From: Chengkuizengella axinellae
GTDB taxonomy: Bacteria > Bacillota > Bacilli > Paenibacillales > KCTC-33759
Length of the DNA stretch: 64,000 bases
Reading direction: 5' to 3'
NCBI RefSeq assembly: GCF_030730905.1
Contig: NZ_JAVAMP010000012.1
Location: 89,635 to 153,634, forward strand
Below the pieces are notes generated by a model. It was not told the DNA's origin and did no database searches. It worked only from the letters and a program-made list of their open reading frames with translations. Below, piece by piece: positions 44,404 through 52,835 of the stretch. The position numbers were made by a program, and so were the translations under genes. The stretch's first letter is position 1; the number at the start of each line of letters is the position of its first letter.

Positions 44404-45600
44404 ATGGATCCAGTCATTGGTCTGGATGTTGCAAAAGGAGAAAGCCAAGTTCAAGCCTTTCTAGAAAAGAAAACTCCTTACAAAAAGAGTTTTAAATTTA
44501 AGCATAATCGAATGGGCTTACATGATTTTTATTTATTTTATCAGGAATTAGAGCAATTAGCTGGTCAATCTCCCAGTGTTATTTTTGAATCAACGGGACA
44601 CTATCACGAGCCTGTCTTGCAGTTTTTAGAGGATCATGGTGTAACCTATTATTTAGTTAATCCTGTCATTTCATATGAGGCTAAAAAAGTGAGTCTACGA
44701 AAAGTTAAAACAGATGCAATAGATGCTTATCACCTCTGTGAGTTGTATTACAAGGAAGACTTAGAAGCATTTCAAAAGAAAAGTGTTCAAACACTAAACC
44801 TTCGTAATCTCAGTAGACAACATGATTCTTTGACGGGAACCTACGTACAAACCAAATTGCAGTTTCACACTATTTTAGATCAGATCTTTCCTGAATATAA
44901 AGGTGTATTTGGGGATTTATTTTCAAAGGTTTCCTTACGCACCCTACTATCTTTTCAGACACCTAAAGAGGTTGAAGAACTGAGTCTTAGTGAAATTGCA
45001 TCTGAAATTCATCATTTATGTAGGAGTCGTTCTGAGTCCTGGTCCATGAAGAAGGCGGAAGAATTGAAATCTGCCGCAAACAAAAATCCATATAAACAAA
45101 CACTTTATTACAGCCATCTTATTAGTTTAAGAATGTATATTGAAATGCTTCTTCAATACCAAAAACACCTATCCCAGTTAGAGGCCGAGATAGATGCTAT
45201 GGCTCAAGAGTTTGAATCTTATCATATTATTCGATCAATTCCCGGAATTGGAGGTAAGATTGCGGCAACAATCATCTCTGAGATTGGTGAGATTGATCGA
45301 TTTAATAACCCTAAAAAGCTCGTTGCCTTCGCAGGAATCGATCCTAGTGTTCATGAATCAGGCAAATTTAAAGCGAGTATTAATCGTATAACGAAAAGAG
45401 GCTCTAGTAAGCTCAGACAGGTTTTATATACAGCAGTACAATGTGGTCTGATAAACACTCGAAATCCTAGATTAAAAGAATTCTATGATAGGAAACGAGA
45501 GGAAGGTAAGCCACATAAAGTCGCTGTCATTGCTTGTGCTAATAAGCTCGTTCATTGGATTTATGTTTTACTAAAAAGAAAAGAGACATTTGTGATATAA
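44404..45600 (+). CDS. IS110-family transposase
   Basis: 398 residues. N-terminal RuvC-like DEDD domain (VIGLDVAKGESQVQAF, VIFESTGHYHEPVL, VKTDAIDAYHL) and C-terminal Transposase_20 domain (SIPGIGGKIAATIISEIG, FAGIDPSVHESG, ITKRGSSKLRQ with the conserved Ser). Length is usual for the family. Intact and therefore possibly active. GGAAGTG lies upstream of ATG. Confidence 0.95.
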   Translation: MDPVIGLDVAKGESQVQAFLEKKTPYKKSFKFKHNRMGLHDFYLFYQELEQLAGQSPSVIFESTGHYHEPVLQFLEDHGVTYYLVNPVISYEAKKVSLRKVKTDAIDAYHLCELYYKEDLEAFQKKSVQTLNLRNLSRQHDSLTGTYVQTKLQFHTILDQIFPEYKGVFGDLFSKVSLRTLLSFQTPKEVEELSLSEIASEIHHLCRSRSESWSMKKAEELKSAANKNPYKQTLYYSHLISLRMYIEMLLQYQKHLSQLEAEIDAMAQEFESYHIIRSIPGIGGKIAATIISEIGEIDRFNNPKKLVAFAGIDPSVHESGKFKASINRITKRGSSKLRQVLYTAVQCGLINTRNPRLKEFYDRKREEGKPHKVAVIACANKLVHWIYVLLKRKETFVI

Positions 45601-45857
45601 CTTATACCATAAAAATCAATTAAAAGAAAATTATTCCTATTACTTTTAAGGAAGATTATTTGGTATGTTTATTTTCATCTTAACACAACAAGAATAATTT
45701 TTTTAGAGGTTATTCTTGACTTCCTATTAGCTGGTATTGTGGAAGAACTAATCGACTTAAGTATGATATTATTAATTACAATATCTAAAGTAAAGTGCTA
45801 ATTTAGCATAGCATTAATGTTCAATAAAATAAGATGTTTATATATAAAGGAGACCAT

Positions 45858-46367
45858 ATGAATATTAGATTGTTAGAATCATCTGATGCAAAAAAATATT
45901 GGGATTTAAGGTTGGAAGCATTAAAAGAAAACCCAGAGGCTTTCGCCCAAAGTTATGATGAAGCTATTAAAAGAGAAAATCCAATAGAAGGTGTGGCCAA
46001 AAATATATCTAGTAACGGAAACTTCACTTTTGGAGCATTTAAGGGTGAAGAACTGGTAGGAGTTGTTACTTTACTACAAGAAACATCAATAAAACTAAAA
46101 CATAGAGCCAATATATTAGGAATGTATGTTAGTCCTCAAATGCGTGGATTAAGTATTGGTGAAGAACTCCTTCTTATTGCAATCAAAAAAGCAAAATCTA
46201 TAGAAACGCTAGAGAAAGTCAATTTAACCGTTGTAACAACTAACGTTGCTGCAAAGAATCTATATGAAAAATTAGGATTTAAAATCTTTGGATTAGAAGA
46301 ACAAGCATTAAAAGTACATGATGAGTATTATGATGAAAATTATATGGTATTGATTTTGAATGATTGA
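45858..46367 (+). CDS. GNAT-family N-acetyltransferase
   Basis: About 169 residues from ATG 45858 (MNIRLLESSDAKKYW) with AAGGAG upstream; eight earlier codons are open. Core motifs: FGAFKGEELVGVVTLLQ, ILGMYVSPQMRGLSIGEEL (acetyl-CoA-binding R/Q-x-x-G-x-x-like loop) and ARNLYEKLGF-like AAKNLYEKLGFKIFG. Substrate unknown; could modify an amino acid, peptide or antibiotic. About 250 bp of non-coding DNA follows the IS110 transposase gene. Confidence 0.9.
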   Translation: MNIRLLESSDAKKYWDLRLEALKENPEAFAQSYDEAIKRENPIEGVAKNISSNGNFTFGAFKGEELVGVVTLLQETSIKLKHRANILGMYVSPQMRGLSIGEELLLIAIKKAKSIETLEKVNLTVVTTNVAAKNLYEKLGFKIFGLEEQALKVHDEYYDENYMVLILND

Positions 46368-46535
46368 AATTTTTCTTAAAGAACGATGAACATTGGATGA
46401 TTTTAATTAGATGATATGCCTCAACAAATTGAACCTTTGGGGTGGAGTTGTATTAATAAATTGACTAGTAAGTAATAACAGTCGGAAAAACAATCATTTA
46501 CTCATAAATATAGATAGGAGATAATTTTGTAAAAT

Positions 46536-46922
46536 ATGGCTTTTTTCAAAAAATTAAGTTTCACCATATTATTTTTCTCATTGTTTTTTCTTAGCTCTTG
46601 TAGTAACTCTTATACATTAGAATCTAAAAGTAGTAGTGATAATTGGGAAGTAATTTATACTTTTGTAAGTTCCGGTGAATATGGAACTCAAACTGCAAAA
46701 TTAAATTATTTGGGTGATAGAAGTGATTTTATAAAAAATGTAAATATAGAAGTGAAATCAAGTATTGGTACTTCTTCTGGTCATTTTAAAAATGTGACAG
46801 GGAATAGGTTTGATGATATATCAGCAAGTGGAGGGAGGAATCTAAAAATAAAAGAAGATGAGATTATTGAAATTATTATTGAATGGGATAATCAAATAGA
46901 AGAATTATATATAGAATTATAG
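46536..46922 (+). CDS. Small lipoprotein, unknown
   Basis: 128 residues with lipobox FLSSC (Cys22). The mature part is beta-rich (NWEVIYTFVSSGEYGTQTA, IIEIIIEWDNQIEELYIEL). GGAG lies 15 bases upstream, a long spacing. A fragment of a paralogue ending IIVEWDNQVEELNLRF is found at 55534-55608. Function unknown. Confidence 0.72.
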   Translation: MAFFKKLSFTILFFSLFFLSSCSNSYTLESKSSSDNWEVIYTFVSSGEYGTQTAKLNYLGDRSDFIKNVNIEVKSSIGTSSGHFKNVTGNRFDDISASGGRNLKIKEDEIIEIIIEWDNQIEELYIEL

Positions 46923-46954
46923 CAAGTGAAGAAGTTCTGATAGAGATAATAAGT

Positions 46955-46986
46955 TCTTCCACAAAATGGCGCTTTTGTTGAACAAG
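46955..46986. repeat. Dispersed palindromic repeat, end fragments
   Basis: CCACAAAATGGCGCTTTTG followed by TTGAACAAG: the GGCGC centre and TTGTTGAA end of the element without its middle. Confidence 0.45.
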
Positions 46987-46990
46987 AAGT

Positions 46991-47036
46991 AAAAGTTGAT
47001 ACATATTACATGTTCAATATGTATCAACTTTATTTA
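46991..47036 (+). terminator. Terminator after the small lipoprotein gene
   Basis: AAAGTTGATACATATT-ACATGTTC-AATATGTATCAACTTT, a 16-bp perfect stem, then a broken T-run. Confidence 0.8.
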
Positions 47037-47105
47037 TTATGGTTTTTTATAAAGACTAGACTAGATTAGTTAACTTTATAATTCTGTATATCCCTAAAAC
47101 TTTCT

Positions 47106-47579
47106 CTATTTAAACAATTCAAATTGATTAGTTATCCATATTTTGTTTTTTTCTGCAATATACTGTTCCGCCTGAATTAATCTTTGTACAAGTTCTTTCT
47201 TAGTTAAGGACATGTATTTATTTTCTACGTTTTTTAAATTCCTTTGCAAAGTTAGCTTTTGATACTCAGCACGTTTGACGTTTGTAAATTGTTTAAATCT
47301 AGATTTATGACTTTTTTGTTTCTGTTTATAAGTTTTACTATGTTGTTTATAATGGTCGTACAATTCTGGATTAGAACGAATGGTATTTTTATGAATACCT
47401 CTACCACTAGGATCGATTTCTTTGGACTTATCTGAAATTGTCTCAAGTGTGACAGGGATACCTTGATTGACTAAAAGATCAATTGCTTCTTTTCCTAATT
47501 GAATCGAGCGATTTTTTTGTTTCTGATGATTATCCTTTAACCACGATCGTTTACTTGTCGAATTGAATGTGTGGCTCAT
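47106..47579 (-). CDS. tnpC: TnpC-like accessory protein (DUF6262 type)
   Basis: About 157 residues from ATG 47579 (MSHTFNSTSKRSWLK) with AGGAAC upstream. Strongly basic, with an N-terminal helix-turn-helix-like part (EAIDLLVNQGIPVTLETIS) and C-terminal coiled coil. It overlaps the end of tnpB by 29 bases. In Tn554, TnpC affects the frequency and orientation of transposition. Assignment rests on position and composition. Confidence 0.75.
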   Translation of the reverse strand: MSHTFNSTSKRSWLKDNHQKQKNRSIQLGKEAIDLLVNQGIPVTLETISDKSKEIDPSGRGIHKNTIRSNPELYDHYKQHSKTYKQKQKSHKSRFKQFTNVKRAEYQKLTLQRNLKNVENKYMSLTKKELVQRLIQAEQYIAEKNKIWITNQFELFK

Positions 47580-49692
47580 ATGTTTGTTCCTCTCTATATT
47601 CTTCAATTAACTTTATTTCTTTTAGCTCATTACGTGCAAGCTTTCTCATTGTTCTTGCTTTTTTTACTTCGATATTTAGTCCCATCTCTGAGTATCGTTT
47701 CTCCATATCTTTTGATAAATTAATCACATCAAATAATTCTTGTTTTTTTTCGGGTTCAGGTATTTTAGCATGGCATCCTAAACATTCCATCTTAATTGGA
47801 CATATATGATCTGTTACACATGTGCCCCCTAATACATTGTTAAGAACACCTACTCTTTCTTTATGTTCCTTTAACTCTTTTTCAAGCTCTTGAGGACTTC
47901 GAAGCACCGTCTCATCTATGTCAATATAGTCAGAAATCACATCATGTAAATCTCCAACGGATTTAGCTACCTGAGTTGGAGTTGGCTCTGAATAATAACC
48001 AGTTATGTTAACATCTCGTTGGTGCAATATTTTTGCCACAATATCTACAGGCATTTTCTGTCGTTGCACAGCTTCTGTAGCAAAAGCATGCCGTAATAAA
48101 TGTGTTTTAACAATGACAGGAGTACCTTCTTGTGTTTCAAATCGTAATCCATGAAGTAAAAAATGCAAACTAGAGTATAAAGCATGATCTCTTAGTGCTT
48201 TATAATTATATTGGAATAAATAAGGTTTAGGTTTAGTAAACAAATGTTTTCGAGTGTGGCTATATTTAACACTTGGAATTCTATCATTCTTATAATGTTC
48301 TTTTAATAGTTTTGAAACTGATTGAATTAGTTTCATTGATTGTTCACTTATATAAAAAGGTTCTACTTCATCTCTACCTTTTGGAACGGCATAAAAAGAA
48401 AACCTTAATTTATCTCCAATTTTTATTATCCGAATACACTCTTTTGTATGGCTAAGTTGTAAAATTTCATTTAATCTCGCACCTGTTGTGGTCGAAAGGT
48501 CTAATGCTAACAATCCCAGCATTGTCGCTATATATAAAGGTTCCACATCTATAAGAATCCCTTTAGCTTTATCCTGTATTCGAGATATAAACTTGCTTGG
48601 GGTTAATATCCCTTTATGTCGTGAATAAAATGGTGTTGGGTTTTCATTCGAATCCACTTTTCCATAGCCCCACGTTTGTAATAACTGACGTTTTGATGTT
48701 ATCTCGTTATCTTTAGAGTTTTGAGTCCATTTTCCAAATATTCCTTCTTCAAAAAGTTCCATAAACCAAAGACCATCTGCAAAATCTTCATTATCAATCC
48801 TTTCTGATTTTATAAACTCGACGAAGAATTGATTGTTTTCTTCTGAATATGTGCTAGTTTGATTTCTTGCAGTGCTTATAGTAGATAGAGAAAATTGATC
48901 TTGGTGGTATAATACAAAGGATGGTTTATCCCACAAACGAAAATAAAACCGTTCTCCAACTCGCTCAGGTTCATCGTAAGAAAAATCTAAAGGTAAACCT
49001 GTATTGTTCCTTTTGACTTGTTCACATGCTTTTAAAAAAGCTTGTCGTAGACGCTTCATTTGATTGCAACGGAAATGTCCCTCTGCACGAATTTGAGGAA
49101 GTAAAGGAACAATGGCATCTGTTTCACTCTTTCTAATGTTTTTTCTATCTTCAAAAACTGATTTTCTATAGGAAAAATCTCTTGAGTAAAAAGATGGATT
49201 TGGAAATAAATATTTCTTAAAGTCCGTTTGCTGTTCTCTGCTCAATTTTGATGTAACCCATTTACTTGTTTTAGTAGCCCCAGCTTTGTAATGTTTTAAA
49301 AAATCCATCCTCATATTATTAGAATGCTCTGAGAATATAGTGCCTTTTAGATATTGATACATATGAATTTCAACATCAAACTCTGATATGTCTTTTAAAT
49401 GAAAACTATCAAATACATTTTTTAATCTATTAGAAAGTACTACACATATATTACTTATACTCTGAACATCTGCATTTCTCTCTCTATAAACAAACATAAT
49501 AAGTAACAGATGATTGTTCCACGGCTTATCTATTACGTTATTAACAAAATAGTTTAAGTTTTTTTCATCTACTTTATCTAATATAAATGTACCTCTTATG
49601 TCTTGTAAGTGGAGAACTTGATTGTCTACTTTATTTAATAATTGTTGGTAAAAAGGAGAGTTTGATTTTACTGTTGTTATTTCCAATGTCAT
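47551..49692 (-). CDS. tnpB: TnpB-type tyrosine recombinase
   Basis: About 713 residues from ATG 49692, overlapping the TGA of tnpA (TGATGA). The catalytic core has TTGARLNEILQLSH (Arg I), KTHLLRHAFATEA (HxxR) and ITGYYSEPT (Tyr). The C-terminus has a Cys-rich segment (CVTDHICPIKMECLGC), typical of TnpB of Tn554. Long for a recombinase but usual for this subfamily. Works together with TnpA. Confidence 0.9.
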   Translation of the reverse strand: MTLEITTVKSNSPFYQQLLNKVDNQVLHLQDIRGTFILDKVDEKNLNYFVNNVIDKPWNNHLLLIMFVYRERNADVQSISNICVVLSNRLKNVFDSFHLKDISEFDVEIHMYQYLKGTIFSEHSNNMRMDFLKHYKAGATKTSKWVTSKLSREQQTDFKKYLFPNPSFYSRDFSYRKSVFEDRKNIRKSETDAIVPLLPQIRAEGHFRCNQMKRLRQAFLKACEQVKRNNTGLPLDFSYDEPERVGERFYFRLWDKPSFVLYHQDQFSLSTISTARNQTSTYSEENNQFFVEFIKSERIDNEDFADGLWFMELFEEGIFGKWTQNSKDNEITSKRQLLQTWGYGKVDSNENPTPFYSRHKGILTPSKFISRIQDKAKGILIDVEPLYIATMLGLLALDLSTTTGARLNEILQLSHTKECIRIIKIGDKLRFSFYAVPKGRDEVEPFYISEQSMKLIQSVSKLLKEHYKNDRIPSVKYSHTRKHLFTKPKPYLFQYNYKALRDHALYSSLHFLLHGLRFETQEGTPVIVKTHLLRHAFATEAVQRQKMPVDIVAKILHQRDVNITGYYSEPTPTQVAKSVGDLHDVISDYIDIDETVLRSPQELEKELKEHKERVGVLNNVLGGTCVTDHICPIKMECLGCHAKIPEPEKKQELFDVINLSKDMEKRYSEMGLNIEVKKARTMRKLARNELKEIKLIEEYREEQTYEPHIQFDK

Positions 49693-51044
49693 CACTCCAG
49701 TCCATCTAAAAACTCTTGTATTTTGTCATCGATTTTAAATTCTTTCGTAGTTTCCAAGGATGGTAGAAATGATTTTCCCTTTCGCTTACGTTTGTTTTGT
49801 TCGACATATTCTTTTTCATTTTTTTTCATGTGCTCTAGCATTCTATCATGTGATTCTCTATGTTTTTGTTCATCGAAATGATGTTCGTATATCTCAATAG
49901 TACTGCTATTTGACCATCTTACATATTTAATCAATTCACTTTTCCTTTGCTCTATTTCTGCTTTAGTTTTAGATGTATTATAAATTTCATTTACCCTTGT
50001 AGTAACAAACCAATGCCTTGATTTATGTGGGTTCAATTTTATCTCACATTTATTCATTGCTTTGTTCCAGTGATAATACCATGCATTATAATTATGAGGG
50101 GTTCCTGAGTCCGTAAGAAATATTGGTTCATTGTCTGGTAATGCTTCGAAATTACGGTTAAAGCTATCTAGTATTATGCGCTCATTATTTATGTATCGAA
50201 ACAAAAGCTTTACTGTATCTTTACTAAAACGAAGAAACTTTACTCTTCTTCCATGACTCCCTTTATTGAATGTGTTGACTTCTTGAAACGATTTTCGGGT
50301 TCGATAATCTCCAATAGTTAACTTTATCACTTCAGATGCTCTTGCTCCTGTCTCAAAAAGCATACGAGCAATAACAACTTCTCTCAAGGACCAATTCACC
50401 TTTTTTCCTGCCTGATAAATTCTATAAGGTAGGTGTGGATCATCAATAATTTCAGGCCTCCATTCTTCATTGACAAGTTTAAAATATGAGTCAGTTAATC
50501 TCCGATGTGGAATAGGGTCTTCTGTGCCTGCTACTGTTGGCATACGAAGCTTTCCCTTTCTAGCACCTGTAGTTTGGTTCGTATATTCTTCCAAAATGGA
50601 TTGGGAGTTTACAAGTGGATTAGAATACTTATATTGTTTCAATTGAATAAGGGACTTATAAAACGATTTCAAAGCTGATAAAAATCGGTTAACTGTGTTA
50701 GGACTTTTGTTTGTACGATTCACTAAGAAAAAAGAGTTATTCTCTCGTATCTTGCATGCCATTTCGTCCATAAGATAAGTTTCAAATGCTTCTCGTATAA
50801 CTTGTGGATGGTCATCCCATTGAATACGTTTCCCCTGATAATTACTATATAGTTCCATCCAACCAAAAAAAGGAAGAAGTGATTTTAGATATGATAACGC
50901 AGAACTTTTGCTGATCTTCCCTAAACAATCTTGATAGAACTCCGTTAAGGGTAAAAAAGGTTCGTTTCGAGGGTCAAATACTAATAATTCAAATCGACTT
51001 TCAACTCCCTCAGGGCGATAATTATACCAATATTTAAATACAAT
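49692..51044 (-). CDS. tnpA: TnpA-type tyrosine recombinase, unusual start
   Basis: The first ATG (50858) would give 388 residues, but the frame is open and clearly coding for 62 further codons (WYNYRPEGVESRFELLVF, FLPLTEFYQDCLG, LSYLKSLLPFFGW), which supply the N-terminal part of the core-binding region. No ATG, GTG or TTG is in frame there; the only candidate is ATT at 51042-51044 with AGGTGAT seven bases upstream. Catalytic core: FETGARASEVIKL (Arg I), NPHKSRHWFVTTR (HxxR), TIEIYEHHF (Tyr). Either ATT initiation or a lost start codon must be assumed. Confidence 0.85.
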   Translation of the reverse strand: MVFKYWYNYRPEGVESRFELLVFDPRNEPFLPLTEFYQDCLGKISKSSALSYLKSLLPFFGWMELYSNYQGKRIQWDDHPQVIREAFETYLMDEMACKIRENNSFFLVNRTNKSPNTVNRFLSALKSFYKSLIQLKQYKYSNPLVNSQSILEEYTNQTTGARKGKLRMPTVAGTEDPIPHRRLTDSYFKLVNEEWRPEIIDDPHLPYRIYQAGKKVNWSLREVVIARMLFETGARASEVIKLTIGDYRTRKSFQEVNTFNKGSHGRRVKFLRFSKDTVKLLFRYINNERIILDSFNRNFEALPDNEPIFLTDSGTPHNYNAWYYHWNKAMNKCEIKLNPHKSRHWFVTTRVNEIYNTSKTKAEIEQRKSELIKYVRWSNSSTIEIYEHHFDEQKHRESHDRMLEHMKKNEKEYVEQNKRKRKGKSFLPSLETTKEFKIDDKIQEFLDGLE

Positions 51045-51534
51045 GAGTTATCACCTGCTTAATCTGTGTTGTTATTTTGATTTTAAAAAAACATATTTTC
51101 AACTAGATATCTGATAGAAGTATGTGTTACAGTTTCTGAGATATTATACTCCACCTCTATTATTACTGTAAATAATTGATTTTGTAGTAAGATAGTGAGT
51201 TAGTTTAAAAGGTTTTTTACATGAAAAAAAGTACACCACTATATCAAGTGATCTACTTTTTGATGTAATGTATAACATTATATTAAAATACAAATTATCA
51301 AAGTAATATGAATAATATATATGTATTTAATTTTACAGAGTAAAATGCGCTTTATTATGAAAGAATGAAACAAACTAGTTATCTTTCAAATTTTCTTGTA
51401 ATCATTTTTCTAACTCTTATGCCTTTTAATAATGAAATAAGTTGTTTTAATAATTCAATATCATTCATATATGTTGGAATCAAACATTCCAATATACCAC
51501 TATTCAATAAAAGGCTGATTCACCAACACTGCCT
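51045..51534. other. Intergenic between Tn554-type module and McrBC
   Basis: About 490 bp. Holds the terminator at 51223-51264, a repeat fragment (ATGCGCTTTATTATGA at about 51348-51363, shared with the reverse complement of the 43940 copy) and no gene. The transposon end should be in its right part next to 51060. Confidence 0.5.
51223..51264 (-). terminator. Terminator of the McrBC operon
   Basis: AAAAAGTAGATCAC-TTGATATA-GTGGTGTACTTTTTTT on the minus strand, about 270 bp after the mcrC stop. Confidence 0.75.
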
Positions 51535-52821
51535 TCAATTGGACTTTTCAATAAAACTTATAAGATCATTAATACTAACTTCAATATCATTTAATTTAAT
51601 AAAAAATACTCTTACTACTACATTATCATTGCTCTTAAATTGAATATCTTCTGTATATATCATTTCATCACTATGTGGATACAAAAGCCAAATTTCATTT
51701 GTTTCATATTTTTTAGCATAGGCATACATTTGATACATATCGGATTGTGCAATTCCATAATTAGATCTCGAATCATTTTTAATTTTTTTCCATTTAGTGT
51801 CTAAAATAATTCTCCTACTATTCTGATTTTCAAGTACTATGTCTGGTTTTAGCGCAAATTGACGTTCGAAAAGGTAATATCCTTTGTCTTGCAATGAAAC
51901 ATGCCATTCTGTACCTGATAGAGCTTTTTTCAGACTTCTACCTACATACGCCTCAAATACTTTCTCCATAGGAAACAGTAATGCTCTTGCAGTTGTATTA
52001 CCTGAAAATGTAGTAAAACTTTTATTTAATAAGAAAACTTTAGACCATTGTATTAAAATTTTATAATCTTTTGTATTTCTATCAATAGTAACTTTATTAA
52101 AATCTTTCACGTAATTGTGTGAAGTAATTATTAACTCAAAACTTGTTAATAATCGACGTATTTCCTTGATGTTTTCTGAACTTGAAGATATTTTCATGAG
52201 TTTTAAGAGTGTAGCCTTAATCAATCTATTTTCAGCTCTATTCATCCCATACTCATCAAACCTTACATAGAACCTTTCTTTATGAACAATATTTTTTTTA
52301 ATATGTTCATTGAAAACTAGTTTTCCTTTGTAGAGATTACTATTACTTTCTTCTGAGTAGTATGTAGATTTCAAACCCTTTTTTACTAGATTTCGAACTT
52401 CTTGAATATATAAATTAATAAATATTTCATATAAACTCATTCGTTCTAACTTCAGGTTTGTATCATTAAAAACCTTACTTGGAAAATCCCTCATGCTCTT
52501 TAACATCCGTAAAAATGTACGTTTTGTATCATCTATGTCTTTTGAATCTATTTTAGGAAGAACTTGTATTTGTGTACCATTTTTCAATTGAACTACACCA
52601 ACATAGTTCTTTGCACGAATGACTTTACCTACATTCCGTCTCGAAGTAAGACTAAAAAAATCTAAAGCATCAGACTCCTCTTCATTTTTAAATGTTAAAA
52701 TAAGATCTTCTAATTCTTTAAATGATATGCTGTCTAGATGCTTATATTGACTGTCATTTTTATATTCTTCATTACAGGTAATTAACTCATATTCTTTAAT
52801 TTCCAATAGTTTCTTCTGCAT
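51535..52821 (-). CDS. mcrC: McrC-type nuclease subunit
   Basis: 428 residues. The N-terminal beta domain includes GVVQLKNGTQIQVLPKID, and the C-terminus holds the PD-(D/E)xK core ALKPDIVLEN ... IILDTKWKK. McrC is the cleavage subunit of the McrBC GTP-dependent system, acting on modified DNA. It follows mcrB by 14 bp on the same strand. Confidence 0.92.
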   Translation of the reverse strand: MQKKLLEIKEYELITCNEEYKNDSQYKHLDSISFKELEDLILTFKNEEESDALDFFSLTSRRNVGKVIRAKNYVGVVQLKNGTQIQVLPKIDSKDIDDTKRTFLRMLKSMRDFPSKVFNDTNLKLERMSLYEIFINLYIQEVRNLVKKGLKSTYYSEESNSNLYKGKLVFNEHIKKNIVHKERFYVRFDEYGMNRAENRLIKATLLKLMKISSSSENIKEIRRLLTSFELIITSHNYVKDFNKVTIDRNTKDYKILIQWSKVFLLNKSFTTFSGNTTARALLFPMEKVFEAYVGRSLKKALSGTEWHVSLQDKGYYLFERQFALKPDIVLENQNSRRIILDTKWKKIKNDSRSNYGIAQSDMYQMYAYAKKYETNEIWLLYPHSDEMIYTEDIQFKSNDNVVVRVFFIKLNDIEVSINDLISFIEKSN

Positions 52822-52835
52822 AGATTCTTCACACT

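Larger units (their letters stand above)
44161..45640 (+). mobile_element. IS110-family insertion sequence (ends approximate)
   Basis: A DEDD-type transposase gene preceded by about 240 bp of structured non-coding DNA and followed by a short non-coding tail, as in IS110 elements. I cannot find terminal inverted repeats, consistent with the family, so the ends are estimates. A piece of the dispersed palindromic repeat (AAATGGGCCAGATC at 44147-44160) lies at the upstream edge. Confidence 0.75.
47106..51060 (-). mobile_element. Tn554-family transposition module (tnpA-tnpB-tnpC)
   Basis: Three overlapping minus-strand genes in the order of Tn554: two tyrosine recombinases and a small accessory protein. 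The element end nearest tnpA should lie just beyond 51060; I cannot identify the other end or the att core by eye. Genes at lower coordinates (lipoprotein, GNAT, IS110, protease-GTPase operon) could be its cargo. Tn554 in staphylococci targets radC; a radC homologue in this window at 33167-33865 is uninterrupted. Confidence 0.78.
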
